Shown piece by piece: positions 40,892 through 49,685 of a stretch of 64,000 nt of DNA. This stretch comes from Butyricicoccus pullicaecorum (GTDB lineage: Bacteria; Bacillota; Clostridia; Oscillospirales; Butyricicoccaceae), in the NCBI GenBank assembly GCA_018365995.1, contig JAGZIY010000002.1, forward strand, positions 1 to 64,000. The letters run 5' to 3'. Positions within the stretch are counted from its first letter, which is position 1. Each line of letters begins with the position of its first letter. Below the pieces are notes generated by a model. The model had not been told where the DNA came from, did no database searches, and was given only the letters and a program-made list of their open reading frames with translations. Position numbers and translations under genes: made by a program.

Positions 40892-42070
40892 TTAGTTATT
40901 GTGATTGAAGATATCAATGATTGCCTTAAACGCATCATCTTCGATTTCAGCCTGTGTCGGATGTGACAGCTGCTGTGTATCCTGTGATACCTGCTCTGCC
41001 TGCTGTGCGCGGAAAGGAGTTTGGAAACCGCTCTGTGCCGCCGCTCCAGCGGATACATTCTGCTGACCGACCGCTGGCACCGCCTTGCCATCTGGACCCT
41101 TTGCGGATTCCGGTACGTTGTCAAAGCCGGTTGCAATGACAACCACACGCAGCTCATCGTCCAAATCCTCATCAATAGACGCACCAAAGATAATATGGGC
41201 ATCTGGATGCGCTGCAGCCTGTACCATCCCTGCTGCTGTCTCGATTTCCTCCAGACCAATATCCGCAGAACCGCTAATAGAAAGAATAATGCCGCGCGCA
41301 TTGTCAATCGATGTTTCGAGCAGCGGGCTGGAGATTGCCATTTGAGCAGCCTCAGAAGCCTTGTCCTTGCCCGTCGCAGCGCCGGTACCAATATGTGCAA
41401 AGCCGGCATCTTTCATAACCGAAGTCACGTCTGCAAAATCAAGATTGATAAAACCGGGTACGGTAATTAGTTCAGAAATATTTGCAACTGCCTGACGCAG
41501 AACATTGTCTGCAATCTCAAACGCATTCTTAAATGTGATTTTTTGTTCGGAAACAAACTTGAGACGTTCATTTGGGATGATAACCAGAGAATCCACATTC
41601 TCACGCATATTTTCAATTCCATAAAGTGCCTGTTCCAGACGCTTTTTACCCTCAAATGCAAATGGACGTGTTACAACCCCAATGGTCAGCATACCCATAG
41701 AGCGTGCAATCTCTGCAACGACCGGTGCCGCACCAGTTCCTGTGCCGCCGCCCATACCGGCAGTGATGAACACCATATGTGCACCCTCCAGTGCAGAAGC
41801 AATTTCGTCCTTGCTTTCCTCTGCCGCCTTCTGTCCACGCATGGGATCAGAGCCTGCTCCCTGCCCCTTTGTGATCTTCTCTCCGATCTGGATCTTAGTC
41901 GGTGCAGAAGAGTATTGCAGTGCCTGCTTGTCCGTATTGATAGCGATGAATTCTACGCCCTGTATCCCATTAGAAATCATGCGGTTTACAGCATTATTGC
42001 CGCCGCCACCGATACCAACTACTTTAATATTTACTACATTATCAAGTCCTGCTTCAAACTGAAATCCCAT
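40892..42070 (-). CDS. ftsZ: Cell division protein FtsZ
   Basis: 392-residue tubulin homologue forming the Z ring. GTP-binding: VGIGGGGNNAVNRM and the tubulin signature GGGTGTGAAP. T7 loop NLDFADV is intact. A variable Gln/Ala-rich linker ends in a conserved C-terminal peptide (DDAFKAIIDIFNHNN) that binds partner proteins. The ATG at 42070 follows GGAGGA. It has its own promoter, apart from the dcw genes. Confidence 0.98.
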   Translation of the reverse strand: MGFQFEAGLDNVVNIKVVGIGGGGNNAVNRMISNGIQGVEFIAINTDKQALQYSSAPTKIQIGEKITKGQGAGSDPMRGQKAAEESKDEIASALEGAHMVFITAGMGGGTGTGAAPVVAEIARSMGMLTIGVVTRPFAFEGKKRLEQALYGIENMRENVDSLVIIPNERLKFVSEQKITFKNAFEIADNVLRQAVANISELITVPGFINLDFADVTSVMKDAGFAHIGTGAATGKDKASEAAQMAISSPLLETSIDNARGIILSISGSADIGLEEIETAAGMVQAAAHPDAHIIFGASIDEDLDDELRVVVIATGFDNVPESAKGPDGKAVPAVGQQNVSAGAAAQSGFQTPFRAQQAEQVSQDTQQLSHPTQAEIEDDAFKAIIDIFNHNN

Positions 42071-42181
42071 TTTGCCGTCCTCCGTATGTGTATTCGAAAA
42101 ATTTTCCTTAGTTCCATATCTTGAAATCTGAATCGATTGCACAGTTTCTTAAAAAGAAGCGCACTGCCCCCATTTCTTTTC

Positions 42182-42210
42182 ATTTTACCGCTTTTCTGGT
42201 CATTTGGCAA
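42182..42210 (-). promoter_or_regulatory. Promoter of ftsZ
   Basis: Minus strand: -35 TTGCCA (42205-42210), 17-bp spacer, -10 TAAAAT (42182-42187), in the gap between ftsQ and ftsZ. Confidence 0.65.
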
Positions 42211-42267
42211 GATGTTACCGCTCACTTTGTGAAAAAAACTTACTTTTCCACACGACAGTATCAGACA

Positions 42268-43419
42268 TTATTCTCCAGATTCTTCCATATCCGCTGAATC
42301 CTCTTGCTTCTGTACAGTTTGATTGTGAATCCGTTCAATATCCATCTGTCCGCGCACGGTCTTGAGCACATCTATGGCAGATAAATTGGTATTTGTGATG
42401 GCACGATCACCCAATGCAAGATTGATGGATCCACGATCCGACGGAGTAAATTGGTCACCCTGAATAAGGGCATCGAGAATTGCGAGCTTGCGCGGCAGTT
42501 CACTGGTATCCCCAACGCAGACTGCAAAGCGCTCCTCATATAAAAACCAAATATTATTGGGATCCTGCAAATTATACAGCGTTGCTTTTCCAGCAAGTCC
42601 GGCAGTATCCAGTGCATTTGCGAGTATTTTCAAATCCTCCACCGCCTGTACATTATCCGCTGTCAGGGTTTGTCCCGCTTCTGCGCCGCTTGTACGGATT
42701 CCCATAACCTGTGCAATTCCATTTGCTCCACTCTGGTCGGTTCGCTCCAGCACCCGACAGTTTTTATCCAGCACAAACCAGCCGCCCTGAATTCCATTGA
42801 CTGCTGCAATAGGCTTTGCCTCTTTGATATGCACGATGAGCTGATTCGGCATATCCCTTTCAATCCAAACACTTTCAAAGTAGGGATACTGCGCCTGTAA
42901 GCGCTTCTGTGCACCCTTTCTGTCACAAAAAAAGAGATTGTCTCCCTGCTGTATCCCCAAAACCTGCCGAACTTCATCGGTGGTATAGCGTGACAATCCT
43001 TCTATTTCAATCGATTCCACCTGAAAGAAGGTCGTAAGTGCCAAAATCCCGCATACAAGGCTTAGAAAGACTGCCATAAATTTATACATTCGGGCACGTC
43101 TTTCCTTGCGCTTTATGATTTTACGCAGGTGCAGCGAGCGTTCCCGCTCTGTCCGTCCGGGTGCCATTGGTCTGCGGCTATTATGTAGCTGCTGATGCGG
43201 TGTCATTTTCGTCGTCTGACCTTGCGAAGAACCCGCTCTGCGGCGCTGCTCTGCTTGTGCCTGTCTGGTTCGTTGTCCACTTGTATCCTTCGTGCGCTGC
43301 ACAGAGGGTTTCTGCGGAGAAGCACTGCTTCCTTCTTCTGGGGCAGCAAAACGATCCAGACCGGTCCGCGCCTGACGGGCGGACCGACCGGAATCTGTAT
43401 GCACTTGCCGTTTTGCCAT
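42268..43419 (-). CDS. ftsQ: Cell division protein FtsQ/DivIB
   Basis: 383-residue bitopic membrane protein of the divisome. A long basic Gln/Arg/Ser-rich cytoplasmic tail (about 110 residues) leads to one membrane helix (FMAVFLSLVCGILALTTFF). A POTRA domain begins VESIEIEGLSRYTTDEV, followed by the beta domain. The cytoplasmic tail is unusually long. ATG at 43419 with GTGAGG upstream. Last gene of the dcw transcription unit. Confidence 0.9.
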   Translation of the reverse strand: MAKRQVHTDSGRSARQARTGLDRFAAPEEGSSASPQKPSVQRTKDTSGQRTRQAQAEQRRRAGSSQGQTTKMTPHQQLHNSRRPMAPGRTERERSLHLRKIIKRKERRARMYKFMAVFLSLVCGILALTTFFQVESIEIEGLSRYTTDEVRQVLGIQQGDNLFFCDRKGAQKRLQAQYPYFESVWIERDMPNQLIVHIKEAKPIAAVNGIQGGWFVLDKNCRVLERTDQSGANGIAQVMGIRTSGAEAGQTLTADNVQAVEDLKILANALDTAGLAGKATLYNLQDPNNIWFLYEERFAVCVGDTSELPRKLAILDALIQGDQFTPSDRGSINLALGDRAITNTNLSAIDVLKTVRGQMDIERIHNQTVQKQEDSADMEESGE

Positions 43420-43442
43420 ATTCAAACCTCACTGTTTCCGAA

Positions 43443-44567
43443 TCACTGGGGCAGAACGGTTAAAATCTCTTGATAAATCTTTTCTCCTGCATCCAGCTGT
43501 GCCAGCTTTGCCGCTGCCTTTCCCATGGCTTCCCGTTTTCTGTCATCTGCCAGCAGCCGTTCCGTCATGCTGAGCAGTTTTTCCGGCGTCGCTTCCTGCT
43601 CCAAAAGCACCTCACATGCGCCGGCATGCTCCAAAGCCCTTGCATTCTTTTCCTGATGATTTTCTGCAACATAAGGAGAGGGCACCATAATCGAAGCCCG
43701 TCCCAGCGCACACAATTCTCCAATCGTCGCTGCTCCGGCACGGCAAATCACCAAATCCGCTGCCGCCATATAAGAAGCCATATCATAAATATATTCTGTG
43801 ATTTCAACGGTACCGCCCTCTAAGACAGCCCCTCGCTCTCTTGCCATCTTTGGCAGCCATTGGAATGCCGCCGAGCCGGTTGCATGGATATGATGAAACG
43901 TGGTTCCCTTTTTGGTTTCCAGCGCCAGCATACCTGCCATGTGCTCGTTCATATACTTTGCGCCCATCGAGCCCCAAAAGGACACCACAAACTTATCTTC
44001 CGGACGAAGCTTCAGCTTTTCACGTGCTTTTTCCCGCTCTGCAAATACAATCTCACCACGCACAGGGGAGCCTGTCAAAACAACCTTATCGCCTCCACCA
44101 ACCAGTTCCCGTGCCTCCTCAAAGCAAATGAGTACCTTATCCGCTTTTTTTGCCAGCAACTTGGTGGTGATACCGGGATACGCATTGACCTCCAGCAATA
44201 CAGTCGGAATACCAAGCTTTTGGGCAGCGGACACGATGGGAAAGGAAGCATAGCCGCCGCATCCAATGACAACATCTGGCTTTGCCTGCCGCAGCAGCTT
44301 TTTCGCAGTGCCAATTGAAGCTGCCGCCAACCGCAATGCATTGAGATTGTGTCCAATTGCAGCCGGACTGAGTGCACGGCGCAGACCCACAATTTCTATC
44401 GTATCGAGCGGGTATCCCTCACGCGGTACAAGCCGTGACTCGATCCCACGGCTGGTGCCCGCAAAACGCACCTCCATATCCGAACGTTTGCTTTCAAAAT
44501 ATCGTGCAATGGCAAGCCCCGGCGTCACATGACCACCTGTGCCGCCGCCAGTAATATACAGCTTCAT
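43443..44567 (-). CDS. murG: UDP-GlcNAc:lipid I GlcNAc transferase
   Basis: 374-residue peripheral membrane glycosyltransferase converting lipid I to lipid II. The donor/lipid loops are TGGGTGGHVTPG at the N-terminus and a second Gly-rich SFWGSMGAK; the sugar-nucleotide site includes ICRAGAATIGEL. AGGGAG precedes the ATG. Confidence 0.97.
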   Translation of the reverse strand: MKLYITGGGTGGHVTPGLAIARYFESKRSDMEVRFAGTSRGIESRLVPREGYPLDTIEIVGLRRALSPAAIGHNLNALRLAAASIGTAKKLLRQAKPDVVIGCGGYASFPIVSAAQKLGIPTVLLEVNAYPGITTKLLAKKADKVLICFEEARELVGGGDKVVLTGSPVRGEIVFAEREKAREKLKLRPEDKFVVSFWGSMGAKYMNEHMAGMLALETKKGTTFHHIHATGSAAFQWLPKMARERGAVLEGGTVEITEYIYDMASYMAAADLVICRAGAATIGELCALGRASIMVPSPYVAENHQEKNARALEHAGACEVLLEQEATPEKLLSMTERLLADDRKREAMGKAAAKLAQLDAGEKIYQEILTVLPQ

Positions 44568-44578
44568 AAATACTCTCC

Positions 44579-45751
44579 CTAGCCCCTGCGTTTTTCGCTG
44601 GGCAGCATATTGCGTGAAATATTCAAAAGGATACCCATTTCGCCCATCTGCATGATGAGTGCCGTGCCTCCATAGCTAAAGAACGGCAAAGATGCACCTG
44701 TAACAGGAAACAATCCCGTGACAACCCAAAGATTTACCAATGTCTGGATCGCCAGCTTGGTTGCAATCCCTGTTGCAATCAGACAGCCCATTTTATCCGG
44801 TGCATGAAAGGCAACATAATAACAGCGGTAGATCAAAAAGGCAAACAAAAGGATAACAATGATTGCCCCAATAAATCCCATTTCCTCGCACCACGCAGAA
44901 AAAATAAAATCATTCTGCGGTTCTGGTAAGTATAGATGCTTTTGCAGTCCCTGCCCCAGTCCACGGCCCCAAAGACCGCCGGATCCAATTGCAATCTGAC
45001 TATTGCCGCCCTGCCAGCCATCATGCCGAAAAATTTCAGCGGTTGCAAACGGGTCAAGCCAAGATTGAATACGGGCATTTGCATAGCCTTGTGTTGTAAT
45101 ATACCATGTACCAGCTGCACCAAAAACTACACCCAGCGGAATAAAATACCAAACCTTCATGCCTGCTACAATCAAAATAGCAAGCCCAATACCAAAGATA
45201 ATAATGGTTGCTGATAAATGCGGCTCCATATACAAAAGCCCTGCAATGACTACCAGTGCGCCAAAGAACGGCAAGTTTCCCCGAAGCTCCCGTACCTTAT
45301 CTCCCATCTTGACAGTATAGTATGAAAACGAAATAATAACCGAGAGTTTCATAAGCTCAGATGGCTGAAATTCACCCAAAATTGGTAGATTGATCCAGCG
45401 CTGGGCGCCATTATGCTCCACACCAACAAAGGGAACGAGAATCAATAAGCCAAGACAAAATAGGAAAAATGGCTTCTGAAAGCGCAGATAAACATGATAA
45501 TCCACGCTGGACACTACAAGCATACCGACAAAGCCCAAAATGGCATAAAGCCCCTGCCTTGTGATAAAATACATGCCATTATCAAATTTGCTGATTGCTG
45601 TGGGATAGCTTGCGGAAAACAGCGCAATGAGTCCAACCGCCAACAGCAACACAATCCCAAGCAGGGTACTGCCGTCTAGCCGTTGTGTGCGTGGCGCAAT
45701 ATGCTGCGGCTGCTGTTTAGCCTGTTTGTTCTGGGGCGTTGTGATATTCAT
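44579..45751 (-). CDS. ftsW: FtsW/SpoVE-type peptidoglycan glycosyltransferase
   Basis: 390-residue SEDS-family polymerase of lipid II with about ten membrane helices. Conserved parts are SSVDYH, the FQPSELMKL loop, the AWCEEMGF segment with the catalytic-region Glu, and PFFSYGGTALIMQM near the end. The N-terminus is a ~35-residue Gln/Pro-rich cytoplasmic tail. Start at 45751 with AAAGGAG; in-frame sequence to 45811 overlaps the intergenic region. Could be the septal FtsW or the sporulation SpoVE. Confidence 0.95.
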   Translation of the reverse strand: MNITTPQNKQAKQQPQHIAPRTQRLDGSTLLGIVLLLAVGLIALFSASYPTAISKFDNGMYFITRQGLYAILGFVGMLVVSSVDYHVYLRFQKPFFLFCLGLLILVPFVGVEHNGAQRWINLPILGEFQPSELMKLSVIISFSYYTVKMGDKVRELRGNLPFFGALVVIAGLLYMEPHLSATIIIFGIGLAILIVAGMKVWYFIPLGVVFGAAGTWYITTQGYANARIQSWLDPFATAEIFRHDGWQGGNSQIAIGSGGLWGRGLGQGLQKHLYLPEPQNDFIFSAWCEEMGFIGAIIVILLFAFLIYRCYYVAFHAPDKMGCLIATGIATKLAIQTLVNLWVVTGLFPVTGASLPFFSYGGTALIMQMGEMGILLNISRNMLPSEKRRG

Positions 45752-45785
45752 GCGGACTCCTTTCCAGCGGGCACACAGCAGTCCA

Positions 45786-46787
45786 TTAGAGTAACATCCA
45801 AGACAGTACACACATAATCACTGTGATTCCCGCAAATACAAACACGATTTTCTTTTCTCCCCAACCGCACATTTCAAAGTGGTGGTGAATGGGTGCCATC
45901 TTAAACAAACGTTTTCCATGGCTCAACTTAAAATAGCCAACCTGCAAAACAACAGAAATCGTCTCGATGAGATAAATCAATCCAACAGGCAGCAAAATAA
46001 GCGGCTGACCTGCTGCAAACGCAAGCCCTGCAACTGCACCACCCAAGAACAGCGAACCAGTATCTCCCATAAACACCTTAGCTGGATTAAAATTATAAAT
46101 CAAAAACGCACAGAGTGCACCAACAAGAGCCGCTGCAAAAACAGTTGCCCCGAGATTATGCCCGTAATTGAGTGCCATGAAAAACACAGCAACCGGCAAG
46201 GTCACACTCGCTGCAAGCCCATCAATACCATCGGTCAAATTCACTGCATTATTTTCTGCCACGATGGTAAAGATTGCAAAAATAAGATAGACCACCCATG
46301 GCAGCGTCAGCGAAATGCTGGTACCCGGAATCGGCAGCAGGATTCCCCCGCCTTCGACCATTGGCAGATCACCCGAAAGATGCAAAAGAGATACAAAGAC
46401 CGCCGCAACCACAATTTGCAAAATCAATTTCTGTTTAGGGGTCAGTCCGGCATTTTCCTTCTTCTTGATTTTCGCCCAGTCATCTACAAAGCCAACGCAG
46501 CCATAGGCAACCGCCAAAAGCCATACGGAAAAAAAACTGCTGATTGCTGCAGCGCCGGACGAAAATACGCCTAAGAGCAGTCCGGTGATGCCCACCGCGA
46601 CGGAAATGCCAATCATAAACATAAATCCGCCCATCGTTGGGGTATACTGCTTATTCATGTGCCATTTCGGACCAATTTCGAGAATTTTTTGTCCAAATTT
46701 CTGTTTTTGCAGCCACCGTATGATGGGCTTACCGATGACAACTGTTACAGCAAATGCAATCACTGCTGCAATCAGAATGGTTTTCAT
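45786..46787 (-). CDS. mraY: Phospho-N-acetylmuramoyl-pentapeptide transferase
   Basis: 333-residue integral membrane enzyme making lipid I. Signatures are TPTMGGFMF, the Asp-rich FVDDWAK, NLTDGIDGLA and VFMGDTGSLFLGG, and HHHFE near the C-terminus. Overlaps the murF stop by 4 bp (ATGA). murD, which usually follows mraY, is absent here. Confidence 0.98.
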   Translation of the reverse strand: MKTILIAAVIAFAVTVVIGKPIIRWLQKQKFGQKILEIGPKWHMNKQYTPTMGGFMFMIGISVAVGITGLLLGVFSSGAAAISSFFSVWLLAVAYGCVGFVDDWAKIKKKENAGLTPKQKLILQIVVAAVFVSLLHLSGDLPMVEGGGILLPIPGTSISLTLPWVVYLIFAIFTIVAENNAVNLTDGIDGLAASVTLPVAVFFMALNYGHNLGATVFAAALVGALCAFLIYNFNPAKVFMGDTGSLFLGGAVAGLAFAAGQPLILLPVGLIYLIETISVVLQVGYFKLSHGKRLFKMAPIHHHFEMCGWGEKKIVFVFAGITVIMCVLSWMLL

Positions 46788-48157
46788 AATTCAACTTCCT
46801 CCCCAAGGAACAATTTCAAAACATTCTCCATTTGCATAGAGCGGCTTCCCTTAAACAGCAGAACATCGCCTGACTGAGTCAGCGTTCGGAGTGCAGCAGC
46901 AAGCGTCTCGTGGCTGTCAAATCCCCAAATATTCGCTTCGTCCATGCCAGCCGCCTGTGCCCCTTCCCGCAGGTATTCTGTATTTTCTCCATAGGTCAGG
47001 AGCATATCTGCATACGCTGCTGCTGCGCGGCCTGCGCGGCGATGCCCTTCTGCCGCATAGTCTCCAAGCTCTCCCATACCGCCAAGTACAGCGATGTGGC
47101 GCGAGCCCTCCATCTCCGACATTGCCCGAAGCGCTGCTTCCATAGAATCCGGACTTGCATTATAGCAGTCCTCATAGATGATGAACCCATTTCTTTCATA
47201 GCACTTTTCGCGCATTCCAACCGGACGGTATGCGCAAAGACCGGCTGCAATTTCTGCACCGTCCAACCCCAGAAGCCAACCGCAAGCCGCTGCTGCCAGT
47301 GCATTTGTCACGTTATGTGTGCCCTGTGAAGTTACAGAAACCTTCTGACTCCCCTCCGGCATAATCATCGTAAACTGCAATATGCCATCTTTACAGGAAA
47401 TCTCCTGTGCACGAAACATACACTCTGGGTTTTGTACACCAAACCACACCACTCTGCCAAACAACCGGTCACGCTGCTCCCACAGGAGCGGCTCATCGCC
47501 ATTTAGAATCGCAATGCCGCCACGAGCTGCAAGCCCTTCCAGAATTTCCATCTTTGCGCGGCAAATTCCTTCTCTCGAGCCAAGGAATTCAATATGAGAA
47601 GTACCAATCATTGTAATGACTGCCAAATTTGGCTGTCCACAAGCTGCCATGGCTGCGATTTCCCCAAATCCGGACATCCCCATCTCAAATACAGCCGCTT
47701 CGGTCTCTTGTGTAAGCTCCAAGGCTGTAAAGGGCATCCCAATGGTATTATTGAGATTTCCCTGTGTTTTCAAGGTCTGATAGCGCTCAGACAACACTGC
47801 CGCAATCATCTCTTTGGTCGTCGTCTTGCCAACAGAACCTGTTACAGCGACCACCGGACAGTCAAACTGCATCCGGTATCCACCCGCCAAATCCAGCAGT
47901 GCCTGCCGTGTGTCCTGTACATAGAGCGCTGGTATTGGATAAGTTTCCTCTTTTCGGTGGGTGAGTACTGCTGCTGCACCACGCTCCACCGCCTGCCCTA
48001 TAAAATCATGTCCGTCAAATCGTTCTCCCTGAATTGCGACAAACAAACTTCCCGGCTGTGCCTCACGCGCATCTCGTACAACCTTTGTAATTGTTACATC
48101 TGCCGTGCAGGTGCCTTCCGTCCACGCAGCTGCCTGAGAGAGGGTAAATGGCTCCAT
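46784..48157 (-). CDS. murF: UDP-MurNAc-tripeptide:D-Ala-D-Ala ligase
   Basis: 457-residue Mur ligase adding D-Ala-D-Ala. ATP loop TGSVGKTTTKEM, the carbamoylated-Lys region, and YEDCYNASPDSMEAAL are typical. GAGGAG lies before the ATG. Standard position between murE and mraY. Confidence 0.97.
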   Translation of the reverse strand: MEPFTLSQAAAWTEGTCTADVTITKVVRDAREAQPGSLFVAIQGERFDGHDFIGQAVERGAAAVLTHRKEETYPIPALYVQDTRQALLDLAGGYRMQFDCPVVAVTGSVGKTTTKEMIAAVLSERYQTLKTQGNLNNTIGMPFTALELTQETEAAVFEMGMSGFGEIAAMAACGQPNLAVITMIGTSHIEFLGSREGICRAKMEILEGLAARGGIAILNGDEPLLWEQRDRLFGRVVWFGVQNPECMFRAQEISCKDGILQFTMIMPEGSQKVSVTSQGTHNVTNALAAAACGWLLGLDGAEIAAGLCAYRPVGMREKCYERNGFIIYEDCYNASPDSMEAALRAMSEMEGSRHIAVLGGMGELGDYAAEGHRRAGRAAAAYADMLLTYGENTEYLREGAQAAGMDEANIWGFDSHETLAAALRTLTQSGDVLLFKGSRSMQMENVLKLFLGEEVEL

Positions 48158-48224
48158 AATCGACTCCTCTTCTATCTCTGTTTTCCAGCAAGCTTACAGC
48201 CTTTACAGGCCTGCGGTACCGCTG

Positions 48225-49661
48225 TTACTTCTTAAAATAATCTGCAATAATTTCCCGTTCATCCATGTGGTGCTTGACATGGTCAATTTCCTGATAGGTT
48301 TCGTGCCCCTTACCCATGAGTACCACAACATCACCCGTTTTTGCAAGCGCCAGCGCATGGTGGATCGCCTGTACACGGTCACAAATCACATCTACCGGAA
48401 CCTTAGCGTCCTGCATACCTGCCAGAATATCATCAATAATTGCCTGCGGCTGTTCTGTACGCGGATTATCCGAGGTCACTATACAGTAATCTGCAAGTTC
48501 TGCTGCAATCCTTCCCATAATGGGGCGCTTGGTTTTATCGCGATCTCCACCGCATCCAAAGAGCGCGATAACACGTCCCTTTGCAAATCCGCGCACTGTG
48601 CGCAGGATATTGGATACGCCGTCCGGTGCATGTGCGTAGTCAATGAGCACGGTATAATCTGTGTCTGTCGGTACGACCTCCGCGCGACCCGCAACACCCT
48701 GTGCGCTTCCCAGTGCATGTGCACAAGCCTCAATCGAAATGCCCAGCGTGAGACAAGCACCCATGGCTGCCAGCGCATTTTCCACGGAGAAAAGTCCCGG
48801 AATTCCCAAGGAAACCCGTGCGATTCCACACTTTTCCGCTGCTACAAATTCCACTCCAGAAGCACCCAATACAACATTCTTAGCAGACAGATCTGCTGCG
48901 TCCTTTTGTGCCGAGAAGGTCATGCAGGGGCAATGTGCATTTGCCAGTATTTTCTCTGCTGACGGGTCATCCAAATTGATGACTCCCTGATTGCTTATCT
49001 CGAACAATCTTGCCTTCGCCTCACGATAGGCGTCCATAGTCTTATGAAAATCTAAATGATCCTGTGTGAGATTGGTAAACACACCGGTTTCAAAACGCAC
49101 TCCGCGCACACGATCAAGCACTAAGGAGTGTGAAGACACCTCCATAACACAATGTGTGCAGCCTGCATCTACCATGCGTGCAAATAATGCTTGAAGTTCA
49201 TAGGATTCCGGTGTGGTGCGCTCCGTTGGAATCGCCTGCTCCCCAATCATATTCTGATTGGTTCCGATGAGCCCCACCTTGAAGCCCTGACATTGCAGAA
49301 TATGCTTGATGAGTGTTGTTGTAGTTGTTTTGCCATTGGTTCCTGTAACACCAATCATCTTGAGTTTTGCAGATGGGTGTCCAAACCGATTGCATGCAAT
49401 ATCGGCCAGTGCAGCGCGGGTATCGGCAACAATGATTGCCGGAATCCCCTTTCCTGCCTCCTGACACACCACAGCAGCAGCTCCTTTTTTGAGCGCCATT
49501 CCGATATACTCATGTCCATCGGCTGCAAAGCCCCGAATTGCGACAAATAAATCACCCGACTCTACTGCTCTGGAATCATAACGCACTTCCCGAATCTCGG
49601 TGTCTAAATCCACTGCACTGGAGAGTACAGGAATATTTTGCAATAAATCACGCAGTTTCAT
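48225..49661 (-). CDS. murE: UDP-MurNAc-dipeptide:meso-diaminopimelate ligase
   Basis: 478-residue Mur ligase. ATP loop GVTGTNGKTTTTTLI; substrate-selecting motif SDNPRTEQP, where DNPR signifies meso-DAP rather than lysine. That implies a meso-DAP cell wall. GAGAGG precedes the ATG at 49661. Confidence 0.98.
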   Translation of the reverse strand: MKLRDLLQNIPVLSSAVDLDTEIREVRYDSRAVESGDLFVAIRGFAADGHEYIGMALKKGAAAVVCQEAGKGIPAIIVADTRAALADIACNRFGHPSAKLKMIGVTGTNGKTTTTTLIKHILQCQGFKVGLIGTNQNMIGEQAIPTERTTPESYELQALFARMVDAGCTHCVMEVSSHSLVLDRVRGVRFETGVFTNLTQDHLDFHKTMDAYREAKARLFEISNQGVINLDDPSAEKILANAHCPCMTFSAQKDAADLSAKNVVLGASGVEFVAAEKCGIARVSLGIPGLFSVENALAAMGACLTLGISIEACAHALGSAQGVAGRAEVVPTDTDYTVLIDYAHAPDGVSNILRTVRGFAKGRVIALFGCGGDRDKTKRPIMGRIAAELADYCIVTSDNPRTEQPQAIIDDILAGMQDAKVPVDVICDRVQAIHHALALAKTGDVVVLMGKGHETYQEIDHVKHHMDEREIIADYFKK

Positions 49662-49685
49662 ACTGATAAGCCTCTCTTTTCTTCA